64,000 nt of DNA from Mucilaginibacter sp. UR6-1. GTDB taxonomy: Bacteria > Bacteroidota > Bacteroidia > Sphingobacteriales > Sphingobacteriaceae. Location: positions 1 through 64,000 of the forward strand of contig NZ_JAJIWP010000005.1 of the NCBI RefSeq assembly GCF_020880975.1, written 5' to 3'. This document shows, in pieces, positions 56,678 through 64,000 of this stretch (position 1 is the first letter of the stretch; each line of letters begins with the position of its first letter). The notes under the pieces were generated by a model. That model was not told where the DNA came from, ran no database searches, and saw nothing but the letters and a program-made list of their open reading frames with translations. The position numbers and the translations under genes are program-made.

Positions 56678-57547
56678 ATGGCACATCAAAATGAAAGTTC
56701 AGGCACGCAATCAGGTGCAACTAATAAAGTATGGTTTATAACCGGTTCATCGCGCGGTTTTGGCCGGGTTTGGGCAGAGGCCGCATTAAAGCGTGGCGAC
56801 AAAGTAGCCGCTACCGCGCGCAAGCTGGAAAGCATTGCCGATCTGAAAGAAAAATATGGCGATAACGTGTTAACGCTCGAGCTTGACGTTACCAACGCCG
56901 CGCAGGCTAAAGCAACTGTTGAGCAGGCCCATGCCCATTTTGGCAGGCTTGATATTGTACTTAACAATGCCGGTTACTCCCTTGTGGCCACCGTTGAAGA
57001 GGCCAGCGCCGATGATATCCGTGCGCTTTACGAAACTAATATTATAGGCCCGGTAACAGTTATACAGGCGGCATTGCCGCTGCTGCGCAAACAAGGCGGC
57101 GGGCACATCTTGGGCACCTCAAGCAACCTTGGGCATGTAACGTTGCCTGTAATTGGCTATTACAGTTCATCAAAGTGGGCATTTGAGGCCATACATGAAA
57201 GCCTGGCTGCCGAAATAAAGCAGTTTGGCATCAAAGTAACCATTATTGAGCCCGGTGCCTACGCTACAGAGTTTGGCAGCCAGGAGTCATTAAAGTTTTC
57301 GGCAGGGCTTGACATTTATACTGAGTTCAAAGAGGAATTTTTTGGCGGTTTAAGATCAATGCAAAGAGGCGACCCGGAAGCTACACCTGAGGCGATATTT
57401 AAAATTGTAGATGCTGAAACCCCACCGTTACGTTTCTTTTTAGGCAGTCAATGCCTGCCGTGGGTGCGCGCTGCTTATCAGGAGCGCCTGGCAACCTGGG
57501 AAGAATGGGCTGATGTTTCAAACGCGGCACAGGGTCAGCCCAAATAA
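56678..57547 (+). CDS. SDR family oxidoreductase
   Basis: A 289-residue classical short-chain dehydrogenase. The start is the ATG at 56678 (MAHQNESSGTQ); a TTG 8 codons upstream is in frame but unlikely. Motifs: FITGSSRGFGRVWAEAAL (TGxxxGxG), LNNAGYS (NNAG), the catalytic Ser region GTSSNLG, and YYSSSKWAFE (YxxxK). It lies 111 bp after the Tet(X)-like gene and may share its transcript. The acceptor is unknown. Confidence 0.9.
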   Translation: MAHQNESSGTQSGATNKVWFITGSSRGFGRVWAEAALKRGDKVAATARKLESIADLKEKYGDNVLTLELDVTNAAQAKATVEQAHAHFGRLDIVLNNAGYSLVATVEEASADDIRALYETNIIGPVTVIQAALPLLRKQGGGHILGTSSNLGHVTLPVIGYYSSSKWAFEAIHESLAAEIKQFGIKVTIIEPGAYATEFGSQESLKFSAGLDIYTEFKEEFFGGLRSMQRGDPEATPEAIFKIVDAETPPLRFFLGSQCLPWVRAAYQERLATWEEWADVSNAAQGQPK

Positions 57548-57574
57548 CAAACAATATTTTATTGATAAAACGTT

Positions 57575-57615
57575 AATGATAACCGATATTTAAATATTAT
57601 CGGTTATCATTTTTT
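57575..57615 (+). terminator. Terminator after the SDR gene
   Basis: A 14-bp stem, AATGATAACCGATA (57575-57588) with its complement (57598-57611), short AT-rich loop, then TTTTTT. Confidence 0.85.
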
Positions 57616-57629
57616 AAATGTACTGAGCT

Positions 57630-58544
57630 ATGAAAAAAGAAGAGAACGGCCCTTATAAAATAGCATCATTAACAGAGGCGCACCAGGCTTTTGGTTTACC
57701 CAAACCCCTGCACCCGCTAATTAGTTTGTTAAATGGTGCTCATACTCCTGTTGAGCCGTTCAGGCATCATGTGCTAAGCTTTTATAAAATATCATACAAG
57801 CCCAAGGTAGGCGGCAGGCTAAAATACGGCCAAAGCTATTATGATTTTGATGAAGGCGGATTGCTGTTCGCTTCGCCGGGGCAGGTTATTGGCAATAATA
57901 ATAATAATGATGCGAGCGTATGCTCTGCCTATACCTTACTTATCCATCCTGATTTCTTTTTGGGCTATCCCCTGGCCAAGAGTATTAAACAGTACGGTTT
58001 CTTTTCCTATTCAATTAATGAAACGCTGCATCTGGCCGAAGAGGAGAAAAACACGATCATCGAAATATTTAAGATGATTGAAACGGAGTTGAAAAGCCGC
58101 ATTGATGATTTTAGCCAGGATGTGGTGATTTCGCAGATCGAGTTGTTATTGAATTATGCCAATCGGTTTTATAAACGCCAGTTTATTACCCGCAAGGCGG
58201 TGAATAATGATCTGCTGCAAAAGCTGGAAGATATATTGAACGATTATATTAACAATGAAGCTACACTAAACCGCGGTTTGCCAACGGTTGCCTACCTGGC
58301 AGAGCATTTAAACCTGTCACCAAGTTATTTGAGCGATATGCTGCGTAACCTGATCGGGCAAAACGCGCAGCACTACATACATGATAAACTGATAGAAAAG
58401 GCGAAGGAAAAACTGTCGACCACCAATTTAAGTGTGAGTGAGGTAGCTTATGCCCTGGGGTTTGAGCATTCACAATCATTCAGCAGGCTGTTTAAAACCA
58501 AAACCAACCTATCTCCACTGGAGTTCAGGCGATCGTTCAATTAA
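57630..58544 (+). CDS. AraC family regulator
   Basis: A 304-residue regulator. The N-terminal ligand domain (HPLISLLNGAHTPVEPFRHH, GGLLFASPGQVIG) is of the type common in Bacteroidota. The C-terminal AraC domain carries PTVAYLAEHLNLSPSYLSDM and SVSEVAYALGFEHSQSFSRL, ending FKTKTNLSPLEFRRSF. It is insulated from the SDR gene by a terminator. Its end overlaps the last codons of a convergent small gene by 4 bp. Confidence 0.9.
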   Translation: MKKEENGPYKIASLTEAHQAFGLPKPLHPLISLLNGAHTPVEPFRHHVLSFYKISYKPKVGGRLKYGQSYYDFDEGGLLFASPGQVIGNNNNNDASVCSAYTLLIHPDFFLGYPLAKSIKQYGFFSYSINETLHLAEEEKNTIIEIFKMIETELKSRIDDFSQDVVISQIELLLNYANRFYKRQFITRKAVNNDLLQKLEDILNDYINNEATLNRGLPTVAYLAEHLNLSPSYLSDMLRNLIGQNAQHYIHDKLIEKAKEKLSTTNLSVSEVAYALGFEHSQSFSRLFKTKTNLSPLEFRRSFN

Positions 58545-58777
58545 GGTTTGCCGTAAATTTGTATCGCTTTGCTAAGCTGCTCCTCAGTACGGTGATATTC
58601 TTCGGGGCATGATTGCGGATCAGTTATTTTAAAATCGCCCTGCTCGTTTACCTGCATATGGAACCTCTTTTTTTCTCCGTTATGCGTAACATACACCTGG
58701 AATAATTGCAGGCGCTGTATATTCATGGTATTAAATTCAAAAAGGGCACCATCCGCTTCAACCGAAAAATTTTTCAT
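58541..58777 (-). CDS. Small cytosolic protein of unknown function
   Basis: A 78-residue protein without a signal peptide or recognised domain. It begins MKNFSVEADGALFEFNTMNI and is predicted as several beta strands (LQLFQVYVTHNGEKKRFHM) followed by a helix (TEEQLSKAIQIYG). The even charge mix and lack of low complexity favour a real gene, although it overlaps the convergent AraC gene by 4 bp. Confidence 0.6.
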   Translation of the reverse strand: MKNFSVEADGALFEFNTMNIQRLQLFQVYVTHNGEKKRFHMQVNEQGDFKITDPQSCPEEYHRTEEQLSKAIQIYGKP

Positions 58778-58841
58778 GGCGTAAAGATAGCAACAGGCAT
58801 CTATACCTGCTGCTAAAATTTACCAGCGCATTTACGCTTAA

Positions 58842-59438
58842 TTAAAGTACCGGATATACCTGCCCGGTTTGCGCGCCCAGCACACTTTTTACATAGGCCT
58901 GTGCCACGCGGTGCATACTCACCGGAATATGCCCCTGAAAAAATGGGAAGTAGGCCGGAGATTCCTCAACAACCGTAGGCCCTACGGCGTTAATGCGCAC
59001 ACCCTTATCAAGTTCAATAGCCGCGGCCTTAACAAACGAGTCGAGCGCGCCGTTGATGGCGCTTACAGCCGCGCCCAACACAATAGGGTCATTACTCAAA
59101 CTGCCTGACGTTAGTGTGAACGAGCCTTTGGGGTTTATATAATGCTGGCCAATAAGCACCAGGTTTATTTGCCCAAGCAGTTTACTATCAACACCTACCC
59201 TAAAGTCGGCCTCGCTCATTTGCGCAAGCGGCCCAAAATGCGCATCGCCGGTAGTGCTTATCAGGGCATCAAATGGCCCCACCTGCTCAAATAGCGCCTT
59301 TATGGAATTTGCATCAGCAATATTAACCTGGTAGTCGCCGCTTTTTGAGCCAACTTTAACAATTTCGTTATCTGTTTCGAGCGCCTTAACAACGTGTTTT
59401 CCGATAGTTCCGGATGCGCCAATAATGATGATCTTCAT
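58842..59438 (-). CDS. Short-chain dehydrogenase lacking the Tyr/Lys pair
   Basis: A 198-residue compact SDR. The Rossmann motif is IIGASGTIGKHVVKAL; ISTTGDAHFGPLAQMS and TLTSGSLSNDPI (Ser111) follow. The position of the catalytic YxxxK reads Val125-Ser-Ala-Ile-Asn129, so both key residues are replaced. A related group of bacterial SDRs with the same layout (SMVNGAIEGF instead of YxxxK) is known to me, so this is a family trait and not decay. It is divergent from an HxlR regulator. Confidence 0.85.
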   Translation of the reverse strand: MKIIIIGASGTIGKHVVKALETDNEIVKVGSKSGDYQVNIADANSIKALFEQVGPFDALISTTGDAHFGPLAQMSEADFRVGVDSKLLGQINLVLIGQHYINPKGSFTLTSGSLSNDPIVLGAAVSAINGALDSFVKAAAIELDKGVRINAVGPTVVEESPAYFPFFQGHIPVSMHRVAQAYVKSVLGAQTGQVYPVL

Positions 59439-59460
59439 ATATTCTTGTTATTATTTAAAA

Positions 59461-59500
59461 CAAATGTATGCCAATACTTCACTTCTGTCAAGTAGTTACC
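59461..59500 (-). promoter_or_regulatory. Promoter-operator of the SDR gene, HxlR site
   Basis: Minus strand: -7 box TACATTTG (59461-59468) and CTTG (59489-59492 on plus as CAAG), exactly 20 bp apart, with GGTAACTA adjoining. On the plus strand TGTCAAGTAnTTAC occurs at 59486 and, as TGTCAAGTAATGAC, again at 59505, 19 bp on. Same architecture as 48638-48677. Confidence 0.6.
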
Positions 59501-59502
59501 TT

Positions 59503-59534
59503 TTTGTCAAGTAATGACAGATTTGTTAGATTTG
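59503..59534 (+). promoter_or_regulatory. Promoter of the second HxlR gene
   Basis: TTTG (59503-59506) and TAGATTTG (59527-59534) with 20 bp between them fit the Bacteroidota consensus on the plus strand. The second TGTCAAGTA copy lies between the boxes, allowing autoregulation. The implied transcript start near 59540 argues against translation from the ATG at 59514. Confidence 0.6.
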
Positions 59535-59540
59535 CATTTA

Positions 59541-59888
59541 ATGAATGCAGAGGCCGAAAAAAAAGAAATAAATTATCACAGCGCTGATGAATGCCCTATC
59601 ACCGCTACTATTGGTGTTATTGGCGGTAAGTGGAAACCGCCGATTATCTGGCTGTTGCTTAAAGGCCCTATGCGTTTTGGCGAGTTGCATAAAACCATGC
59701 CGGGCATGGCGCTTAAGGTATTATCAAGGCAGCTAAAAGAGCTTGAGGCTGATGGTATAGTTATTCGCAAAGCCTACCCCGAAGTACCGCCGCGGGTGGA
59801 GTACAGCCTCAGCGAAAAAGGTGAAACGCTGAGGGAGGTCATGTTTTTGTTATCCAATTGGAGCCGTGAGCATATACTTGAGGTATGA
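59541..59888 (+). CDS. HxlR (DUF24) family regulator
   Basis: A 115-residue winged-helix repressor from the ATG at 59541. An in-frame ATG at 59514 lies inside the promoter and operator and is rejected. The core is CPITATIGVIGGKWKPPIIW, with Cys18 in the same CP position as YodB Cys6 and the first HxlR protein of this window; then MRFGELHKTMPGMALKVLSR and PRVEYSLSEKG. The transcript start inferred from the promoter would leave almost no leader. Likely controls the divergent SDR gene and itself. Confidence 0.87.
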   Translation: MNAEAEKKEINYHSADECPITATIGVIGGKWKPPIIWLLLKGPMRFGELHKTMPGMALKVLSRQLKELEADGIVIRKAYPEVPPRVEYSLSEKGETLREVMFLLSNWSREHILEV

Positions 59889-59893
59889 GTAAG

Positions 59894-59933
59894 TATTTAG
59901 CAGCAATGCACCATAATGCAATGCTACTAAATA
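59894..59933. terminator. Hairpin between convergent genes
   Basis: TATTTAGCAGCAATGC (59894-59909) and its near-complement (59918-59933) pair with two mismatches and an 8-nt loop. It lies between the HxlR and DUF6973 stops. Confidence 0.65.
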
Positions 59934-59941
59934 TATATGCA

Positions 59942-61024
59942 CTATCTTGACGACTTAAGTTCACCGCCTTTTGAGCAGTTACTTGATGTCCAATTGCCTG
60001 ACAGTGTAGTTGCGTCGCCGTTTAGTTTGATCACCATATTATTACATGGGGTAAGGCCATCAGGGTTTTCAAACTCGTAAGGTGTGGCTACATCAAGGGT
60101 AATGCTGTTACCCACCAGTTTGCCGGTAAACCTGCGTTTTTGCATCGAACTGTTAGGGCGGGTTATTTCAAATTGCCCGCGTATAACATCGCCGCATTGG
60201 TTAAGGCTTAGCGCAAGTGTCCACGGGCCACCATTCGAGTCTGGGTTGGTCATGCTGCCATTGTAAGTACCATCATACACGCGCTTCGCCTTAAAATATA
60301 CCAATGACGAGTTATCGGCCGGTATAGCGTCACCTTTATTTAAGTAAGTGAATTTGCCTTGTATCAATACCTGCAGCAATTGGTCGGTAGTAGCTGTAGG
60401 GTTATCCTTAACCAAACGGCGGCCTACTGCGTTATTATGCAGATCCATTTTTTTAGCATATTCATCACCCGCTTCTGATTCATGGGCGGTAGCCATCTTC
60501 TCGGCAAATTCGCTGTCAATGTTCTTTGCCATCAAAACATTCCAGTAAGCATGGCGTATAGCGTCCGCCTTGCTATCCTCAAACCCGGCATCAGCATCGC
60601 AAGGGTAATTGCTTTGAGCCGCTGTACCGGCGGGCACTACCGTTTTGTAAGCCTTGTAACTTTTGTTCGGACTCAGGATAACCACCTTCCATTCTTCATA
60701 AGTTAGCTTTTTTGCAAGCTCAGCAACACCATCAGGTGCCAGTTCACGGTTTGCCACGCCGGTAGCTTTTCCATACTTAAAATAGTTAAACAACTTTCGG
60801 CCCAGGGCTTCTTCATCGTTCTTTAAAGCCGGGTCATCCGTAGTTACCTTATCATAGGCGGCAATAGCCTCCTCAATTGTTGGCAACGGGTTTAATGATT
60901 TAAGTTCGGCTTCGGTAACCTGGCCTTCAGGTAAAGTTTGCGGATCATCAACGTTTGATTTTTTACTGCACGAGAATAATACCAGCAATAAAAACAGAAC
61001 TGCTTTTTGAGATAAATTTTTCAT
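59942..61024 (-). CDS. Lipoprotein with DUF6973-like domain
   Basis: A 360-residue lipoprotein (MKNLSQKAVLFLLLVLFSCS, Cys19). The centre holds DAIRHAYWNVLMAKNIDSEF, MATAHESE and MDLHNNAVGRRL, with conserved His, Glu and Asp/Asn: the pattern of the DUF6973 domain, which also occurs in exported toxins and looks like a metal-dependent enzyme. The last 100 residues form a separate beta domain (YDGTYNGSMTNPDSNGGPWT to LSGNWTSSNC) with a likely disulfide. Activity unknown. Confidence 0.65.
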   Translation of the reverse strand: MKNLSQKAVLFLLLVLFSCSKKSNVDDPQTLPEGQVTEAELKSLNPLPTIEEAIAAYDKVTTDDPALKNDEEALGRKLFNYFKYGKATGVANRELAPDGVAELAKKLTYEEWKVVILSPNKSYKAYKTVVPAGTAAQSNYPCDADAGFEDSKADAIRHAYWNVLMAKNIDSEFAEKMATAHESEAGDEYAKKMDLHNNAVGRRLVKDNPTATTDQLLQVLIQGKFTYLNKGDAIPADNSSLVYFKAKRVYDGTYNGSMTNPDSNGGPWTLALSLNQCGDVIRGQFEITRPNSSMQKRRFTGKLVGNSITLDVATPYEFENPDGLTPCNNMVIKLNGDATTLSGNWTSSNCSKGGELKSSR

Positions 61025-61144
61025 AGTAAATGCTTTGCTTAGGTTAGATGTATTTATGTAAGCGAAACAAATATTATAAAATCCACATACTTAAGCGATA
61101 ATTCGCCTGCTTTTCATAACCTTAAAGTTAAAAAATACTGATTT

Positions 61145-62395
61145 TTAGGTAGAGCGAATTATCCATTTGCGCATAACATTTATAATGCGGATCAATTCAT
61201 CAGGCTTAATAATGTACGGAGGCATCAGGTAAAGCATTTTGCCTATAGGGCGCAGCCACACACCCTCATCCATAGCAAAAGCCTTAAAGCCATCAAGCAT
61301 TGCGGCATCATTAAATTCAAGTACACCAATAGCTCCTATTGATCGTTTATCAGCAATAAGCGGCGAATTAATAGTACTAAACTCCTGCTCAATAATGGCG
61401 TTTACCTGTTTTATTTTGGATAGATAATCTTCCTGCTCAAATAATTCAATACTTTTCAGCGCTACGGTACAGGCCAAGGCATTGGCCATAAAGGTGGGGC
61501 CGTGCATCAGCGCCTTTTCATAATCGGCACCCAAAAAGCTGTTGTATACCGCATCGGTACTTAAAGTTGCGGCATGACCCATGTACCCGGCGGTCAGGGC
61601 TTTACCAACTACCATAATATCGGGTGTAACGCCGGCATGCTCCGCGGCAAAAAGTTTACCGGTACGGCCAAAGCCTGTGGCTACTTCATCAAATATCAGC
61701 AGTACATTATATCTATCGCACAGCTCACGGGCAGCTTTCAGGTACAAAGACGAATAAATATGAAAACCGCCCGCGCATTGTACTATCGGCTCAACAATAA
61801 AAGCGGCTATGCCGGGGCTGTTACTGGTAAGCAATTGCTCCAACGCGTCAATAGCCGGTTCTACCATTTCGGCCGTGGCATCAAAGCCCCCGCCGGGTAT
61901 CTCCAAAACGTATCCCCGGTGCAGTACATCAGCAAATGCACGGCTAAAGTCCGAATCGTCACTAACCTCCATGGCTTTAAAAGTATCGCCATGGTAACCA
62001 TTTTTTAGTGATACCATACGGGTTTTACCTTCATAACCGAGATTCTTCCAATATTGAATGGCAGTTTTAAGGGCTACCTCTACACCTATTGAGCCACTAT
62101 CCGAAAAAAACACATGATTTAAACCCGCAGGTGTAATGCGCACCAATGCTTCGGCAAGATGTAAAGCCGGTTGGTGTGTAAGGCCACCCAGCATAACATG
62201 GGCAAATTTACCCGCTTGTTCGGCAAGGGCGCTGTTCAATGCCGGGTGGTTATAGCCATGTATAACCGACCACCATGATGATATACCGTCAATAAGTTTG
62301 CGGCCATCTTCAAGCTCCATCATTACACCATTGCCCGCCACCATTTTGGGTACACGGTTAACATGTTTCATTTGCGTATAAGGATACCAAAGCAT
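61145..62395 (-). CDS. bioA: Adenosylmethionine-8-amino-7-oxononanoate aminotransferase
   Basis: Makes 7,8-diaminopelargonate in biotin synthesis. 416 residues, PLP class III transaminase. Motifs: LWYPYTQMKHV at the start, ISSWWSVIHGYNHP, LIFDEVATGFGRTGKLF, and the PLP lysine in MVVGKALTAGYMG. YTQM and SSWW are typical of BioA and separate it from other class III enzymes. bioB, bioD and bioF are not in the window. Confidence 0.95.
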   Translation of the reverse strand: MLWYPYTQMKHVNRVPKMVAGNGVMMELEDGRKLIDGISSWWSVIHGYNHPALNSALAEQAGKFAHVMLGGLTHQPALHLAEALVRITPAGLNHVFFSDSGSIGVEVALKTAIQYWKNLGYEGKTRMVSLKNGYHGDTFKAMEVSDDSDFSRAFADVLHRGYVLEIPGGGFDATAEMVEPAIDALEQLLTSNSPGIAAFIVEPIVQCAGGFHIYSSLYLKAARELCDRYNVLLIFDEVATGFGRTGKLFAAEHAGVTPDIMVVGKALTAGYMGHAATLSTDAVYNSFLGADYEKALMHGPTFMANALACTVALKSIELFEQEDYLSKIKQVNAIIEQEFSTINSPLIADKRSIGAIGVLEFNDAAMLDGFKAFAMDEGVWLRPIGKMLYLMPPYIIKPDELIRIINVMRKWIIRST

Positions 62396-62459
62396 AAAAC
62401 AAATTTAGATGCGCAAAGATACACGCACAATTTGTATTGCCCGCGCCTGTTTACCAAGG

Positions 62460-63560
62460 CTACTTTTTTGCTTGCTTAAACAAGCCATCCTCATTTATGG
62501 ATGTGGTGGCGCCGCTACCATCAGTTACAGTGGCGGTATATTGTAGTTTGGTGCCATACAGCGTCAGTTCGTTATTTTTTCCGTAAACGTTGTACTCATC
62601 TTTTGCAATACCCAGGTCTTTAAGGCTGGTTGAGTAATACTTATGTTGTTTAAAATAGTCCTGCTGTTTGTAATATACCAGCCACAGGTACCGTTTTTGC
62701 ATATCGGTATACGGTATATTAAATTTGATGCCCTCGCTGGTAGTTTTCCCGGTAAATTGCAGGTAACCCCAACGCTCCGGGTAGTGCATACTGATCAGCC
62801 CCGGGGCAGACCATACCCAGTTACGTTCAGGCAAATTCTTTCCGTTGGCATCTTTTAACTTTACATATTTGCCGTTTACCACTTTAGTATCCCACTCCAC
62901 ACGCGAAAAGTTGATGCGCCACAGGCTGCCATCGTCAGGTTTGCCTGTGTTAAAACCAAACATTATGGCTTTAAAGGGGATGGCGAATTCAACCGTCCAG
63001 CCCTTATCAGTATCTTTTGGGTTGTTTAAGGTACCCTGCAGTTTTACTGCCGAGCGCATGCCCGGTGTATCCCAGCTAATCAGCGCATCGCCTGCATGGC
63101 GGTAAGCCTTGGGCAAAAACAGGTCGAATATTTTATTAAGCTGGTTAACCTCTACCTCAAAATAATTGCGGCCATCATTGTCAGGGTCAACAAATAGTTC
63201 AAAGTCGTTGTCCTGAAAAATAATATCATCATGATGGGTAAGGTAAGCCCACAAATGCGGCTCGTCCATTTTTACAGCAATGTACAGATTAGTATCATCC
63301 CAAAGCATTTTAAGCCGGGTATTATATTGGGGCTTGGGTTTTGCATCGCCCTCAATATCAACAAAACTGGTTGTCCATTTGGCTTGCTGCCAGGTTTTAT
63401 CGTTCACATCGCCATCAATTACCGGGGCATGATTGGTATGGGTAATAATATAGTGCTCAGGTGTGGTGAACAGATTAGCCATATCACCAAATTCAGACTG
63501 GCTTTTGGCAACAGTGGTAGCTGCCAGTAATGCCGTACAACAAAACAGATACTTATACAT
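62460..63560 (-). CDS. Exported CBM9-like carbohydrate-binding protein
   Basis: A 366-residue exported protein (MYKYLFCCTALLAATTVAKS). Residues about 38-240 form a family 9 carbohydrate-binding fold: PVIDGDVNDKTWQQAKWTTS, TRLKMLWDDTNLYIAVKMDE, DNDFELFVDPDNDGRNYFE, EVNQLNKIFDLFL. The rest (RVEWDTKV, ISMHYPERWGYLQF) is typical of the CBM9-like group found in Bacteroidota as stand-alone proteins. The likely role is sugar or glycan binding at the cell surface; no catalytic domain is visible. Confidence 0.87.
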   Translation of the reverse strand: MYKYLFCCTALLAATTVAKSQSEFGDMANLFTTPEHYIITHTNHAPVIDGDVNDKTWQQAKWTTSFVDIEGDAKPKPQYNTRLKMLWDDTNLYIAVKMDEPHLWAYLTHHDDIIFQDNDFELFVDPDNDGRNYFEVEVNQLNKIFDLFLPKAYRHAGDALISWDTPGMRSAVKLQGTLNNPKDTDKGWTVEFAIPFKAIMFGFNTGKPDDGSLWRINFSRVEWDTKVVNGKYVKLKDANGKNLPERNWVWSAPGLISMHYPERWGYLQFTGKTTSEGIKFNIPYTDMQKRYLWLVYYKQQDYFKQHKYYSTSLKDLGIAKDEYNVYGKNNELTLYGTKLQYTATVTDGSGATTSINEDGLFKQAKK

Positions 63561-63724
63561 TGCCTAAATATAAGTAAATCAATTTTGCAATCAATAACTG
63601 AAAATTTTACACTGCATTAATTAATTAAATGTTAAACCGACATAAATTGTAAGTTAAATGTCAAATGGTTTCTAAATTACCGTATTTGCATTGACTGCTT
63701 TAATATGGCCTTTATTTTAGCTGT

Positions 63725-64000
63725 ATGAAGGCAAATTTTACCGGAATCAAATCAGGTTTTATCAGGCTGGTGGTTTACGGAGCATTAATATTTGGCGCGG
63801 CAGAATTTATTCGCTGGGATGCTACGTTGGTTCATGGCCAGGAATCAAAGTTTGACGAAGACTCCATGACGGAGCTGATGCAAAGCGCGCTTTTGCTGGT
63901 TGCAGCCAGCGTTTACATGATCGTTTTTATCAGGTTTAAACAATTTAAGGCGCTTGCCTTTTTCTTGTTCTCATTTGTAACAGCCTCATTCATCCGCGAG
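63725..64000 (+). CDS. Start of a membrane protein (cut by window end)
   Basis: An open frame of 92 codons from the ATG at 63725 runs off the window. It reads MKANFTGIKSGFIRLVVYGA, one transmembrane helix (LVVYGALIFGAAEFI), a short acidic loop (GQESKFDEDSMTELMQ), and two more helices (ALLLVAASVYMIVFI and ALAFFLFSFVTASFI). No family recognised. The hydrophobic pattern and intact frame support a real gene. Confidence 0.65.
   Translation, partial: MKANFTGIKSGFIRLVVYGALIFGAAEFIRWDATLVHGQESKFDEDSMTELMQSALLLVAASVYMIVFIRFKQFKALAFFLFSFVTASFIRE

Noticed and set aside
57630..58544. Biosynthetic or antibiotic gene cluster around the Tet(X)-like gene
   Set aside because: No synthase, transporter or tailoring set is present; the neighbours are regulators and single oxidoreductases.
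61097..61163. 10-bp inverted repeat GATAATTCGC around the bioA stop
   Set aside because: Arms are 47 bp apart and one lies in coding sequence; probably chance, with no T-run.

Overview
The window is a chromosomal segment of a Bacteroidota bacterium, most likely of the Sphingobacteriaceae and close to Mucilaginibacter or Pedobacter. This placement is inferred from gene content, because no rRNA is present. The grounds are a bacillithiol gene (bshA), an IPExxxVDY-family gene beside pyk, a DUF2723 glycosyltransferase, a type IX secretion-like C-terminal domain, SusD-era style lipoproteins with CKK lipoboxes, and several promoters of the Bacteroidota TAnnTTTG type. Most of the window is ordinary housekeeping sequence with compact gene spacing and strong hairpin terminators.

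Layout. 1-8.8 kb: the end of a GH79-like glycosidase, two paralogous lipoproteins, a phosphodiesterase/alkaline phosphatase fusion, a double DUF1080 protein and an M1 aminopeptidase. 8.8-11.6 kb: diadenylate cyclase (cdaA) and the set tRNA-Gln, prs, rplY. 11.8-23.4 kb: a DUF2723 membrane glycosyltransferase, accA, a Spy-like protein, crtW, mtfA, the pyruvate dehydrogenase genes for E2 and E1alpha, ettA and a small secreted protein with TonB-plug-like motifs. 23.8-34.2 kb: clpC, then nadD, gmk and yicC, a rnc-fabF-acpP operon, and pyk. 34.2-38 kb: a two-component system divergent from a secreted protein with a T9SS-like tail. 38-47.6 kb: uvrA, map, an intergenic hairpin-rich stretch, bshA, a DUF2442 gene with a repeat protein (seven GFTPKFRA units), and aconitase. 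47.7-60 kb: an accessory region of oxidoreductases and regulators. It holds two HxlR/oxidoreductase divergent pairs, a TrxR-like flavoprotein, a lytic transglycosylase, rluB, an aldo/keto reductase, three AraC regulators, a Tet(X)-like flavin monooxygenase and SDR enzymes. 60-64 kb: a DUF6973 lipoprotein, bioA, a CBM9-like protein and the start of a membrane protein.

Three things stand out beyond gene annotation. First, short degenerate arrays with a strict 7-bp period, each of a different sequence, occur in at least six intergenic spaces. Several fold as hairpins and abut start or stop codons. Second, one of these spaces (gmk-nadD) holds a frameshifted four-helix-bundle gene bracketed by inverted repeats, which resembles the intervening-sequence elements known from 23S rRNA genes. 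Third, the two HxlR pairs share the same promoter-operator layout, with GGTAAnTACTTG exactly 20 bp from a TAnnTTTG box. The 48-60 kb region looks like an electrophile, quinone or xenobiotic response cluster: HxlR proteins with a conserved N-terminal CP cysteine control NAD(P)H/FAD enzymes, and a Tet(X) relative lies close by.
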